From positions 1-38,491 of the forward strand of contig JAFUWX010000044.1 of NCBI GenBank assembly GCA_017471025.1: a stretch of DNA of 38,491 nucleotides. The letters run 5' to 3'. The position numbers were made by a program, and so were the translations under genes. The DNA comes from Bacteroidales bacterium (GTDB lineage Bacteria > Bacteroidota > Bacteroidia > Bacteroidales > UBA932). The notes beneath the pieces are model-generated. The model saw only the letters and a program-made list of their open reading frames with translations. It was not told the DNA's origin and did not search any database. Positions 25,488 through 32,423 of this stretch are shown in pieces. The first letter of the stretch is position 1, and the number at the start of each line of letters is the position of its first letter.

Positions 25488-26425
25488 GTGCCTGTCTGCC
25501 GGGCTTTGATGCGTTTGCGCAGCCCCGGCGAAAGGGAGATGGGCTGGTCCTGGTCTGAACGGTCCAGCCACTTCGCGGCCAGGTCATAATCGCCGAGCAG
25601 AAAACAGGCCTGGGCGATGTTGTACTCGGCACAGGAACGCTTCTGGAGGTTTTTCGTATCCAGCAGCGTCATCCAGATGCGCATGGCCTCGTGCCAGCGA
25701 TACTCGTAAGCCGCCTGGGCAGCCTGGCCCCAAGCATCCGGAGATTCATAATAGACGAAGGTATATCCTTCTGTTTTCCAAGTAGATAGGAATTTCTGTG
25801 CCGCGGCGATGCCCGCCCGGTTGCCGCCTTGCTGCAAACCGGACCAGATGCGCCACTGCACGTCCGCGTCGGATTCGTCCGGCGAGCAGAAGGTCTTGAA
25901 ACGGGTGTCGCTGCTGCCCTTGAAAACCTGCACCGTATCCCGGCCCATGGAATCATAGACATACAGGCGGATGGTATATGGCACCGTCACCTGGGTCACC
26001 TGGGAAGAATCGCGGCCCACGCCGGCCACCGGGCTGCGGGAAGACAGGGTCGGCGTCCCGTAATCCGGCGCCTCAAACAGGAAGACGACGTCGTCGCCGG
26101 TCGCCATGACCAGATTGACCAGGGTGTCCTTGACCGCATAATCGCCGCCGAAATCCTTCTCCAGCCGATACGTCTCGATGGCCTTTTCGCCACCGAAATA
26201 ATCCTTTTCGAGGGTCTGGGAGAAAGCTTCGGCCAGCGCGGGACTGAAGGTACTGTCCCGGCCGGAGAGGTCGTCCAGCCAGACCACGGACAGGGTCTTT
26301 CCGGACAGGTCAACCCCGGAAGCGGAGGGATAACGCATGTCAATGTTCATCGTGAACACCTGCGGGGAGCAGGCGACGAGCAACGCGGCAGCTGCCGGTA
26401 TCATCCATTTTTTCATATCCTTCAT
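25475..26425 (-). CDS. Lipoprotein with C-terminal TPR-like helices (DUF6340-like), function unknown
   Basis: A 316-residue protein with lipobox LVAC (Cys19). The N-terminal half is beta-like ('KTLSVVWLDDLSGRDSTFSP', 'VPYTIRLYVYDSMGRDTVQV'). The C-terminal part (about 205-310) is helical and TPR-like ('GQAAQAAYEYRWHEAMRIWM', 'CAEYNIAQACFLLGDYDLAA', 'KWLDRSD'). I associate this arrangement with the Bacteroidota family DUF6340, but not with certainty. The start is two bases after the rimO stop, so it is the last gene of the DUF5606-rimO operon; ATG 26416 is an alternative start. No transcription terminator was seen before the convergent gene. Confidence 0.75.
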   Translation of the reverse strand: MKDMKKWMIPAAAALLVACSPQVFTMNIDMRYPSASGVDLSGKTLSVVWLDDLSGRDSTFSPALAEAFSQTLEKDYFGGEKAIETYRLEKDFGGDYAVKDTLVNLVMATGDDVVFLFEAPDYGTPTLSSRSPVAGVGRDSSQVTQVTVPYTIRLYVYDSMGRDTVQVFKGSSDTRFKTFCSPDESDADVQWRIWSGLQQGGNRAGIAAAQKFLSTWKTEGYTFVYYESPDAWGQAAQAAYEYRWHEAMRIWMTLLDTKNLQKRSCAEYNIAQACFLLGDYDLAAKWLDRSDQDQPISLSPGLRKRIKARQTGTQPR

Positions 26426-26427
26426 CT

Positions 26428-27726
26428 TTATCGTCCGACATAGGTGGCGGCCAGGTCGTAATCGTCGGCCGACACGATACGGACTGTAATAAACTGTCCG
26501 ACAATAGCTTGCGGATCGGGGCCCATGGCCTTGTCATAATGGACCAGGATCTCTCCGTCCACGTCGGGACTCTCGAATTCGCTGCGGCAGACATAGACGC
26601 CGTCACTGAGCGAATCCACGAGCACCTTCACTTCACTGCCGATCCGGGACTGATTGTAAGCAAAAGATATACCGCGCTGACAGGCCATCAGTTCCGCGAG
26701 GCGTTCCTGCTTGACGCGCGCCGGCGTCCGGTCGCGCAGATGCTCCGCACCCCAGGTGCCTTCTTCTTCGGAATAGGTGAAGGCGCCCAGACGTTCGAAA
26801 CGGGCTTCGCGGACGAAATCCAGCAATTCGGCAAAGGCACGCTTCCCCTCGCCGGGATGCCCGACGATGAGGGTCGTACGCAGGACGATGCCCGGCACAC
26901 GCTCGCGCATCCGCGCGATGAGCGCCCGGGTCCACGCCCCATCGACATGGCGGTGCATATTGTCCAGCACCTTGTCGGCCACATGCTGCAGGGGGATGTC
27001 CATGTAGCGGCACACCTTGGGATTGGTCGCCATCTCGTCCAGCACATCTTCCGGAAAATCAGCCGGATAGGAATAATGGATCCGGATCCAGGCGATGCCG
27101 TCTATGGCGGACAGGCGGCGCAGCAATTCAGCCAGCGCCCGCCTATGGTACAGGTCCAGGCCGTAGAAAGTCGTATCCTGGGCGATCAGCACCAGTTCCT
27201 TGACCCCCTGCGCGGCCAGGGCACGGGCCTCCGCTTCGAGGTCCTCCATCGGCACCGAACGGTGCGCCCCGCGGATGAACGGGATGGCGCAGTAGGAACA
27301 GCGGCGGTCACAGCCTTCCGATATCTTCAGGAAGGCGTATGCCCCCTGCCTGCGGCTGCGCCAGGTGCGCCGCTCGGGCTGATAGTCCACGCCCAAGGCA
27401 CGGACCACAGGAGCGAGGTCACGGGCACCGAACCAGCCGTCCACTTCGGGGATCAGACCGGGAAGCGAATCGGCATAACGCTGTGACAGGCAGCCGAATA
27501 CAAAGATTTTTCCGGCCCGGCCCGACTGGACCTGGGCCAGGATGGTCTGGACGGATTCCTCCTTGGCGTCGCCGATGAATCCGCAGGTATTGATCAGCAG
27601 GACATCGACCGGCCCCTCCCAGTCTTCCGGACGGAGGGTATAACGGTCCTGCACCTGCGCGAGCAGATGCTCCGTATCGACCGTATTCTTCGAACAGCCG
27701 AGCGTGATGACCTGCAGGGTCTGCAT
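26428..27726 (-). CDS. rimO: Ribosomal protein S12 methylthiotransferase
   Basis: A 432-residue radical SAM enzyme that adds a methylthio group to an Asp of ribosomal protein S12. Three domains are seen. The N-terminal MTTase domain has Cys11 in 'LGCSKNTVDTE', Cys48 in 'LLINTCGF' and Cys79 in 'VFGCLSQRY', which bind the auxiliary cluster. The radical SAM domain has Cys139, Cys143 and Cys146 in 'ISEGCDRRCSYCAIPFIRG'. The C-terminal TRAM domain spans about 365-432. 'LGCSKNxVD' separates RimO from the tRNA enzyme MiaB. The ATG shares one base with the stop of the upstream gene (TAATG), indicating coupled translation. Confidence 0.96.
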   Translation of the reverse strand: MQTLQVITLGCSKNTVDTEHLLAQVQDRYTLRPEDWEGPVDVLLINTCGFIGDAKEESVQTILAQVQSGRAGKIFVFGCLSQRYADSLPGLIPEVDGWFGARDLAPVVRALGVDYQPERRTWRSRRQGAYAFLKISEGCDRRCSYCAIPFIRGAHRSVPMEDLEAEARALAAQGVKELVLIAQDTTFYGLDLYHRRALAELLRRLSAIDGIAWIRIHYSYPADFPEDVLDEMATNPKVCRYMDIPLQHVADKVLDNMHRHVDGAWTRALIARMRERVPGIVLRTTLIVGHPGEGKRAFAELLDFVREARFERLGAFTYSEEEGTWGAEHLRDRTPARVKQERLAELMACQRGISFAYNQSRIGSEVKVLVDSLSDGVYVCRSEFESPDVDGEILVHYDKAMGPDPQAIVGQFITVRIVSADDYDLAATYVGR

Positions 27727-28172
27727 TATTCCTGGGCGGGTTCTTCTGCAGCGGCCTCTTCTTCCTCTTTCACAAAGTCGAGGGAGGCATATTTCTTCAG
27801 CTCATTGTACCACTCGACGACCTTCTTCATGTGGGAGACATAGAAGCGGTCGGCGTCATAATCCGGGACGGCCTGGGCGAACAGCCCTTTGAGGGTATCG
27901 GCGGAGTCCTTGGCGCCGGGAGCGTCCTGGTCACCGAGGACGGCATGGAGTTTCTCGAATACTTCCTGAAGCTTCAGTTCGCCTTCCGTCGTATAAATGG
28001 AGATATCCGCGAGGGTGGTTATCTTGCTTTTGAAATCCAGGCAAGTGCGCTTTTTGTCGGACAAGGATTCCGCGATGGCGCCATTGCGGGCCTGTGCGAG
28101 GTAGAGGAACAGTCCGTGCTGTCCCGAAACTGACAATATCTTTGTCAGGTCTGTCTTGTTGTTTTCCATCAT
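27726..28172 (-). CDS. DUF5606-like small cytoplasmic protein
   Basis: A 148-residue protein. The N-terminal part 'DLTKILSVSGQHGLFLYLAQA' with 'GAIAESLSDKKR' resembles the Bacteroidota family DUF5606, whose N-terminal domain is a small beta barrel. The middle is helical and the last ~15 residues are almost all Glu and Ala. No signal peptide or membrane helix is present. In this family the role is unknown. It heads the operon with rimO (one-base overlap). Met1 and Met2 are both possible starts (28172 or 28169). Confidence 0.82.
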   Translation of the reverse strand: MMENNKTDLTKILSVSGQHGLFLYLAQARNGAIAESLSDKKRTCLDFKSKITTLADISIYTTEGELKLQEVFEKLHAVLGDQDAPGAKDSADTLKGLFAQAVPDYDADRFYVSHMKKVVEWYNELKKYASLDFVKEEEEAAAEEPAQE

Positions 28173-28196
28173 TAAATCTTATCTATTCTTCCTGTC

Positions 28197-28215
28197 GCCC
28201 TTCCAGCGGAAGGGC
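28197..28215 (-). other. Hairpin near the 5' end of the DUF5606-rimO transcript
   Basis: GCCCTTCC (28197-28204) and GGAAGGGC (28208-28215) form an 8-base G-C-rich stem with a 3-base loop. The predicted transcript starts near 28223, so this hairpin is within its first bases. There is no T run downstream on the - strand, so it is unlikely to be a coaE terminator. Confidence 0.5.
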
Positions 28216-28223
28216 CAACGAAC

Positions 28224-28799
28224 TTACAAAGATAGTAAATTAAATGCAATGGCGGTGCGTTCCGCCAGCGTTTTCAAGTCGGCATCGTTGCGGATGACGG
28301 CATCGGCCCGGCGAGCGAGATCCCGCTGGGCATCCATCCGGCGAAGGATTTCATCCCGCGTGGCACCATCGCGGCGCATGGCCCGCTGCAGGCGCACTTC
28401 GCGCGGAGCGGTCACCAGCACGATGGCATCATACACCCCGTCAAACAAGGGTTTGTCCCAGGCAATGGCCGATTCCATGACAACGTACGGGACGTCGCCC
28501 TGGCGGCTTCGCCACTGCCGGAAATCTTCCAGCAAGGCGGGATGGACCTCGGCCTCCACGCCGGCGAGGGCCTGGGGATCGGAAAAGATGCGCGCCGCGA
28601 GCAACCGCGGAGAAAAACGCCCGGTCTCGTCACGCAGGACACAGTCGAGGCGGGCTTCCAGGCGCGAAGTCAAGGCATCGTCATAGAGGGATTTCGCCCG
28701 GGAATCGCAGTCAAAGACAGGAACGCCGCGTTCCTGCAGGATACGGGCCACGGCGGACTTCCCACTGCCGATGCCCCCGGTGAGCAGTACGGTCTTCAT
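28224..28799 (-). CDS. coaE: Dephospho-CoA kinase
   Basis: A 191-residue kinase that phosphorylates the ribose 3'-OH of dephospho-CoA, the last step of coenzyme A synthesis. The P-loop is 'GGIGSGKS' (8-15), followed by 'GVPVFDCDSRAKSLYD' (catalytic Asp region), 'LEDFRQWR', 'YVVMESAIAWD' and the lid 'RLQRAMRRDGATRDEILRRM', all typical of CoaE. It overlaps the YbbR gene by four bases and ends the nusB-yajC-ybbR-coaE operon, an order common in Bacteroidales. Confidence 0.95.
   Translation of the reverse strand: MKTVLLTGGIGSGKSAVARILQERGVPVFDCDSRAKSLYDDALTSRLEARLDCVLRDETGRFSPRLLAARIFSDPQALAGVEAEVHPALLEDFRQWRSRQGDVPYVVMESAIAWDKPLFDGVYDAIVLVTAPREVRLQRAMRRDGATRDEILRRMDAQRDLARRADAVIRNDADLKTLAERTAIAFNLLSL
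28227..28234 (-). promoter_or_regulatory. Predicted -7 element of the DUF5606-rimO operon, inside the coaE 3' end
   Basis: On the - strand this reads TATCTTTG. It lies in the last codons of coaE (stop 28224-28226), about 55 bases before the DUF5606-like ATG, so the promoter is embedded in the upstream gene. Confidence 0.6.
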
Positions 28800-29761
28800 C
28801 GTTCACTCTCCACACATTCAAACACTTCCGGCTCCATGCTGTAGCTGAGCACGCCGCGCGGAAGACCGTCGTTATGGGGCAGGCATTTGCCGCTGAGCGA
28901 ATTCGAAAAGTCCTTGTAATCAATGTAGAAAGATACATTTCCGGACGGGTCGCCCAGGACGGGGAAGGCGCAGCGGTAGGTCACCCGCGCCACGGACGGG
29001 ATCACGGTCAGCGTGCGGCCGGGCGGGACGCCGCGGGCACGGATCGGAATGGTGGACACCAGCTCCACGAAGCGCTCCACCTCGATGTGGTACTCCACTT
29101 CCTGGGGCGAGAGACGGACGTCCTTCATGCGTTCCAGGCGGACTTCGCCATGGGCCGGTCCGGCGAGCTCGGCCAGCGTAAAGGGCTGTGTATAAACCCT
29201 TTCAATATTTTCCAGGTGGAAAGGTTCACCATAGACCAGGACGGAGTCCGGGGTGATCCGGACGCCGGTGCCGCTCATATACTGCGACTGGAACGAGAGG
29301 TTGCAGACGGCCTGGACCGGTACTTTCTTGCAGTTTTCCCGGTGGAAACGGAAATACAGCGTATCGGTCAGGACGGCCTCCACCCCCGCATCGTTGCCGA
29401 AAATCGCAGGGGAATAGCGGTTGAGCTCCGCCACGGTGACATAGAAGACCTCGCCCTCGCGGTGGTGCATGTCCGAGGGCTGGAAGGAGACCTGGACAGG
29501 GTTCCGCGCCTGATTGAGGCGCAGCAGGTTGTACCCGGTGGTCCGGCAGCGGGCCATCAGCACGGCCGGGCTGGCGGACTGCGCCGCATAGCCTTCCATC
29601 GGACAGACGGCCACGACGGGCACGCTCACCGTCTTGACATAAGTCTCGGATACGGTGTCAATCAACCAGATGACAAACGCAAGCAGGAGAGACAGGATAA
29701 ACACTACCCAGTCTCTCCCCTTGATACCCAAGACCTTGCCGAGCCGGTCGAGCAATTTCAT
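28796..29761 (-). CDS. YbbR/CdaR-like membrane-anchored protein
   Basis: A 321-residue protein with one N-terminal membrane helix (about residues 18-37, 'WVVFILSLLLAFVIWLIDTV') and an extracytoplasmic region of YbbR-like beta repeats: 'TVSVPVVAVCP', 'RITPDSVLVYGEPFHLENI', 'VYTQPFTLAELAGP', and 'IPIRARGVPPGRTLTVIPS'. In Firmicutes a YbbR protein (CdaR) regulates a diadenylate cyclase. Whether this one does so is unknown, and no dacA gene is next to it. It lies between yajC and coaE, overlapping coaE by four bases. Confidence 0.87.
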   Translation of the reverse strand: MKLLDRLGKVLGIKGRDWVVFILSLLLAFVIWLIDTVSETYVKTVSVPVVAVCPMEGYAAQSASPAVLMARCRTTGYNLLRLNQARNPVQVSFQPSDMHHREGEVFYVTVAELNRYSPAIFGNDAGVEAVLTDTLYFRFHRENCKKVPVQAVCNLSFQSQYMSGTGVRITPDSVLVYGEPFHLENIERVYTQPFTLAELAGPAHGEVRLERMKDVRLSPQEVEYHIEVERFVELVSTIPIRARGVPPGRTLTVIPSVARVTYRCAFPVLGDPSGNVSFYIDYKDFSNSLSGKCLPHNDGLPRGVLSYSMEPEVFECVESER

Positions 29762-29764
29762 GGC

Positions 29765-30091
29765 TTATTGCTGCTGGGTCTCGGAGAAGTCTTTTACCAG
29801 CGAATTCTTATCGACGCGGAGTTTCACTTCGCCATCCACCTTGATGAGGACGGTCCGCTCCTGGATCTCGGCCACCGTGCCATAAATACCGCCGGCGGTC
29901 ACCACCTTGTCCCCCTTCTTGAGGGAATTGCGGAATTCTTCCAGCTTCTTTTGCTGCTGACGCTGGGGGCGGATCATAAACAGATACATGACGAGGAAGA
30001 TGGCGGCGAGCATAATCCACATCGTCCAGCCACCGCCCTGTCCGGGGTTCTGCGGCGCAGCGGCCTGCAGAAGGGTAAAGAGATACATCAT
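29765..30091 (-). CDS. yajC: Preprotein translocase subunit YajC
   Basis: A 108-residue inner-membrane protein with one helix (about 23-41, 'MWIMLAAIFLVMYLFMIRPQ') ending in the YajC hallmark 'MIRPQRQQQKK', then a small cytoplasmic domain 'EFRNSLKKGDKVVTAGGIYG' and 'VLIKVDGEVKLRVDKNSL'. YajC associates with SecDF at the Sec translocon. Its ATG overlaps the nusB stop by four bases. Confidence 0.95.
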   Translation of the reverse strand: MMYLFTLLQAAAPQNPGQGGGWTMWIMLAAIFLVMYLFMIRPQRQQQKKLEEFRNSLKKGDKVVTAGGIYGTVAEIQERTVLIKVDGEVKLRVDKNSLVKDFSETQQQ

Positions 30092-31020
30092 ATTGTTTCT
30101 TTTATAAGTTTATCGAGCAAGCCGTTGACGAACTGACGGCTCTTGGGGGAACTGAAATCCTTGGCGATTTCAATGTATTCGTTCAAGGTCACTTCGGCCG
30201 GGATGTCGGGGAAGGTGCGGTGTTCGGCCACGCCCAGCGCGATCAGGGCCATGTCGGCATAGAACAGGCGGTCGCTGTCCCAGTCGGGCACGAGCTCCCG
30301 GATACGGGCGAAGGTGGCTTCATAGCCTGTGAAGGCGGCGGTGACGAGCTTCCGGGCGAAGTCGCGGTCGCTCTGGAGGCGGACGTCCGGCTTGCGGCGC
30401 ATCACCTCATCGCTGAGATACAGCTCCGGCAGGCGCCAGGGTTTCCCCTGTCCGAGCTCCCGGAGGGTCCTGCAGCACTGCGTCAGGGCGTATTCCAGGT
30501 CGTCGGACCAGTACAGCGACTTCTCTTCGAGCAGGTCGCGGACCGGGTCCAGGTCGGAGAATTCCTCTTCAAAGACATGGGTGAAGAGCTCGCAATCCTG
30601 CCGCAGCGAACGCGCAGGACGGGCCATATAGGCCTGGAAATAAGGCTTTTCCGCCATGGAATCCAAGATGGTCTTGAGCAGGATGTCGTATTGCTCCCAG
30701 GAAAGTTTCTTGCGGCTGACGAGCTTCGTGAAATCGGGATCGCCTTCCAGCAGCGTAGCCAGGGCGTTGGTGACGAACTTGTCGTTGGGATGCAGGTCCT
30801 CCTCGGTCGGATGGAGCTTCTGCATACGCGAAAGCTGGCGTTCGCGGGCGATGCCCGTCAGCGGAGAAATGGAGGACAGCAGGAACAGGTACAGGTCTCG
30901 CGTGGCCTCGCACGAGGCTTCAAAACGGCCGAGCGCTTCCTTCAGGTCCATCTGGCCCGCTACGGCGTAACTGTATATTACCTTGAAGGCTTTTATCCTC
31001 AGAATTCTTCTGTCCAGCAT
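30088..31020 (-). CDS. nusB: Transcription antitermination factor NusB, long Bacteroidota form
   Basis: A 310-residue protein, about twice the length of E. coli NusB (139). It starts with 'MLDRRILRIKAFKVIYSYAV', the usual Bacteroidota opening, and ends with the NusB core 'LGVAEHRTFPDIPAEVTLNEYIEIAKDFSSPKSRQFVNGLLDKL', while the middle is an added helical region. NusB binds boxA RNA with S10 (NusE) to suppress termination in rRNA operons. It is the first gene of the yajC-ybbR-coaE operon and has its own promoter upstream. Confidence 0.93.
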   Translation of the reverse strand: MLDRRILRIKAFKVIYSYAVAGQMDLKEALGRFEASCEATRDLYLFLLSSISPLTGIARERQLSRMQKLHPTEEDLHPNDKFVTNALATLLEGDPDFTKLVSRKKLSWEQYDILLKTILDSMAEKPYFQAYMARPARSLRQDCELFTHVFEEEFSDLDPVRDLLEEKSLYWSDDLEYALTQCCRTLRELGQGKPWRLPELYLSDEVMRRKPDVRLQSDRDFARKLVTAAFTGYEATFARIRELVPDWDSDRLFYADMALIALGVAEHRTFPDIPAEVTLNEYIEIAKDFSSPKSRQFVNGLLDKLIKETI

Positions 31021-31037
31021 ATCTTTCTTCTAAATCT

Positions 31038-31070
31038 ATCTTTGTGCAAAAAATTATTGCAAAGATAGTT
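31038..31070. promoter_or_regulatory. Two facing -7 elements in an inverted repeat before nusB
   Basis: CTATCTTTG-TG-CAA (31038-31051) and TTGCAAAGATAG (31059-31070) form an imperfect inverted repeat. It places TATCTTTG on the + strand (31039-31046) and on the - strand (31062-31069). The - strand copy is well placed for nusB (predicted start near 31057). The + strand copy points at the PUR gene but overlaps it head-on. Confidence 0.6.
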
Positions 31071-31088
31071 TATTTCTGAATTTTTCGC

Positions 31089-31096
31089 TAATTTTG
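31089..31096 (+). promoter_or_regulatory. Predicted -7 element of the PUR-family gene (TAATTTTG)
   Basis: TAATTTTG fits TAnnTTTG and lies 32 bases before the ATG at 31129, a normal leader length. It is a better candidate for this gene than the copy at 31039. Confidence 0.6.
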
Positions 31097-31128
31097 AAGC
31101 CGTAAAACCCAAAATTTAAGAAAGAATT

Positions 31129-31503
31129 ATGTACAGAGAAGATTACGAAGGCGGTTTTGTCCGCGAAAGTGCAGGCGAGGATGTCTATTCCAAACCCGTC
31201 AGAGCAGGAAAACGTACTTATTTCTTTGACGTGAAGTCCACCAAGAACAACGATGACTTCTTCCTGACGATCACCGAGAGCAAGCGGCGGATGGAACGGG
31301 ATGGTCGCATGTCCTATGATAAACACAAGATTTTCCTGTATAAGGAAGATTTCGAAAAATTCGTGGAAGGTCTGCAGGATGCCCTGAACTATATCAAGAC
31401 CAATTGCCTGAAAGATGCCCCGGAAGCGGGCTTCGAGCATCGGCATGACTACGACAAGAACCGGGAGAATTACTACCGCAATGAAGACGAGGACCAGTTC
31501 TAG
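31129..31503 (+). CDS. PUR-family nucleic-acid-binding protein (DUF3276)
   Basis: A 124-residue protein of the DUF3276/PUR-alpha-like family typical of Bacteroidota. The PUR repeat is visible: 'VYSKPVRAGKRTYFFDVKST', 'DFFLTITESKRR', 'HKIFLYKEDFEKFVEGLQDAL'. The C-terminal ~25 residues are His/Tyr/Asp/Glu/Asn-rich and probably disordered. PUR proteins bind single-stranded DNA or RNA; bacterial members are single-repeat dimers with unknown cellular targets. It is transcribed away from nusB and followed by an unusual structured intergenic region. Confidence 0.92.
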   Translation: MYREDYEGGFVRESAGEDVYSKPVRAGKRTYFFDVKSTKNNDDFFLTITESKRRMERDGRMSYDKHKIFLYKEDFEKFVEGLQDALNYIKTNCLKDAPEAGFEHRHDYDKNRENYYRNEDEDQF

Positions 31504-31599
31504 TCGCTTCGCCTGGTAAATCCTTGTCAGCCAATATTTTAATTTCCCAAGCCGCTTCGGTGGCCCGGGTGGGTGGCAAGTCCGGTCCCCCGAAGCGAC
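31503..31599 (+). other. Candidate structured RNA segment with alternative pairings
   Basis: CGAAGCGAC at 31591-31599 can pair with GTCGCTTCG at 31503-31511 (9 bases). The overlapping CCGAAGCG (31590-31597) can instead pair with CGCTTCGG at 31553-31560 (8 bases). The two structures exclude each other. The segment lies in the 3' untranslated part of the PUR transcript, before a terminator hairpin. It has no convincing ORF. Its G+C-rich 3' half (31551-31600) contrasts with the A+T-rich middle. Confidence 0.35.
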
Positions 31600-31618
31600 G
31601 CCCTGACGATAAATGAAA

Positions 31619-31659
31619 AGAGGGATGGCCCTGCATTTGGGTCATCCCTCTCGGTTTTT
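31619..31659. terminator. Terminator hairpin between PUR gene and hsp20
   Basis: AGAGGGATGGCCC (31619-31631) pairs with GGGTCATCCCTCT (31639-31651) over 13 bases with one G-U and a 7-base loop. TTTTT follows on the + strand (31655-31659) and TTTT on the - strand, so it can end transcription from both sides. Confidence 0.8.
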
Positions 31660-31710
31660 CTAAGTTCCCCTTGATCAGGGGCTTCAGCCTTCGGCCGGTC
31701 GCGGAAGGAA

Positions 31711-31723
31711 AGCCGCTTCGGCT
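31711..31723 (-). terminator. Possible short hairpin terminator of hsp20
   Basis: AGCCG-CTT-CGGCT is a 5-base stem with a 3-base loop, seven bases past the hsp20 stop, with TTTCCTT following on the - strand. It is weak; the hairpin at 31619-31651 is the stronger end. Confidence 0.35.
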
Positions 31724-31730
31724 CCGGTCC

Positions 31731-32159
31731 TTACTGGACCTGGATCTGCCGGTTGGTGTCTTCGGTCTTGACCTTGGCGATCTTGGGGATATCCACCGTC
31801 AAGACACCATTCTCCACCTTCGCCGCAATCTTCTCGCGGTCGGCATCCTCAGGCAGGAGCATCGTCTGCTGGAACTTGCTGTAAGAGAATTCGCGGCGCA
31901 GATAGTGCCCGTGCTTCTTCTGCTCTTCCTCGGCTTTCTTTTCCATGTTGATGACCAGGTCGCCTTCGGTATCCAGCGTCACCTTGAAATCTTCCTTGGT
32001 CATGCCCGGTGCGGCGAGCTGCAGTTCGTAGCTCTTTTCGTGTTCTAAGACATTGATGGCCGGAGCCGTCGCGTTGGAATGTCCCATCCAGTTGGTGTCA
32101 AAGAAATCGTTGAAGATGTCCGGCAACCAGGTTTGTGTGTTTCTTCTTGCAGGTACCAT
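31731..32159 (-). CDS. Small heat shock protein, Hsp20/alpha-crystallin family
   Basis: A 142-residue chaperone that holds unfolding proteins. The alpha-crystallin domain runs from about residue 32 to 130: 'APAINVLEHEKSYELQLAAP', 'GMTKEDFKVTLDTEGDLVI', 'YLRREFSYSKFQQTMLLP', 'DREKIAAKVENGVLTVDIPK'. The N-terminal arm is short ('LPDIFNDFFD') and the C-terminus lacks a clear IxI motif ('RQIQVQ'). An unusually good Shine-Dalgarno (AGGAGG, complement at 32168-32173) lies eight bases before the ATG, suggesting strong translation. No heat-shock promoter (CIRCE or similar) was recognised. It is transcribed alone. Confidence 0.95.
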   Translation of the reverse strand: MVPARRNTQTWLPDIFNDFFDTNWMGHSNATAPAINVLEHEKSYELQLAAPGMTKEDFKVTLDTEGDLVINMEKKAEEEQKKHGHYLRREFSYSKFQQTMLLPEDADREKIAAKVENGVLTVDIPKIAKVKTEDTNRQIQVQ

Positions 32160-32167
32160 AATGTAAT

Positions 32168-32173
32168 CCTCCT
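32168..32173 (-). promoter_or_regulatory. Strong Shine-Dalgarno of hsp20 (AGGAGG)
   Basis: On the - strand AGGAGG lies eight bases before the hsp20 ATG. Most other genes in this window lack such a site, as usual in Bacteroidota. Confidence 0.8.
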
Positions 32174-32277
32174 ATTTTTTGTTTTTGTTTGACTTTTTGT
32201 TTGCCCGCCTTGTTTTCAGGCGTTCGACCGGTTTATGGACAAGTCCTGCGCCAAGGCTGAAAATTATCCCAAAAGAC

Positions 32278-32368
32278 GACAAATTGGCATTTACACAAGA
32301 CAAAATGGCATATTTTACTGTCTTTTTGTCGCTTTTTGCATATTCCGCAGATTTGTCGTACATTTGTC
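32278..32368. repeat. Cluster of GACAAA/TTTGTC sites upstream of the GH2 gene
   Basis: GACAAA occurs at 32278-32283 and 32299-32304 as part of a direct repeat, GACAAATTGGCAT and GACAAAATGGCAT (12 of 13 identical, 21 bases apart). The complement TTTGTC occurs at 32325-32330, 32352-32357 and 32363-32368. GACAAAA (32299-32305) and TTTTGTC (32324-32330) are an inverted pair. The last site overlaps the -7 element of the GH2 promoter. Confidence 0.5.
32335..32366 (+). promoter_or_regulatory. Promoter of the GH2 gene with both -33 and -7 elements
   Basis: TTTG at 32335-32338 and TACATTTG at 32359-32366 are 20 bases apart, matching the Bacteroidota housekeeping pattern TTTG-N19-21-TAnnTTTG. The leader to ATG 32424 would be about 53 bases. 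Confidence 0.72.
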
Positions 32369-32423
32369 GGAAAGCTGCCCGGAACCGTTCCGGTCGCGGC
32401 TTCCCCGTAATGTAATACTACGC

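Noticed and set aside
32172..32363. 63-codon - strand ORF between hsp20 and the GH2 gene
   Set aside because: It covers the GACAAA cluster and the hsp20 leader, is Lys/Asn-rich because of A+T-rich DNA, and has no similarity that I recognise.
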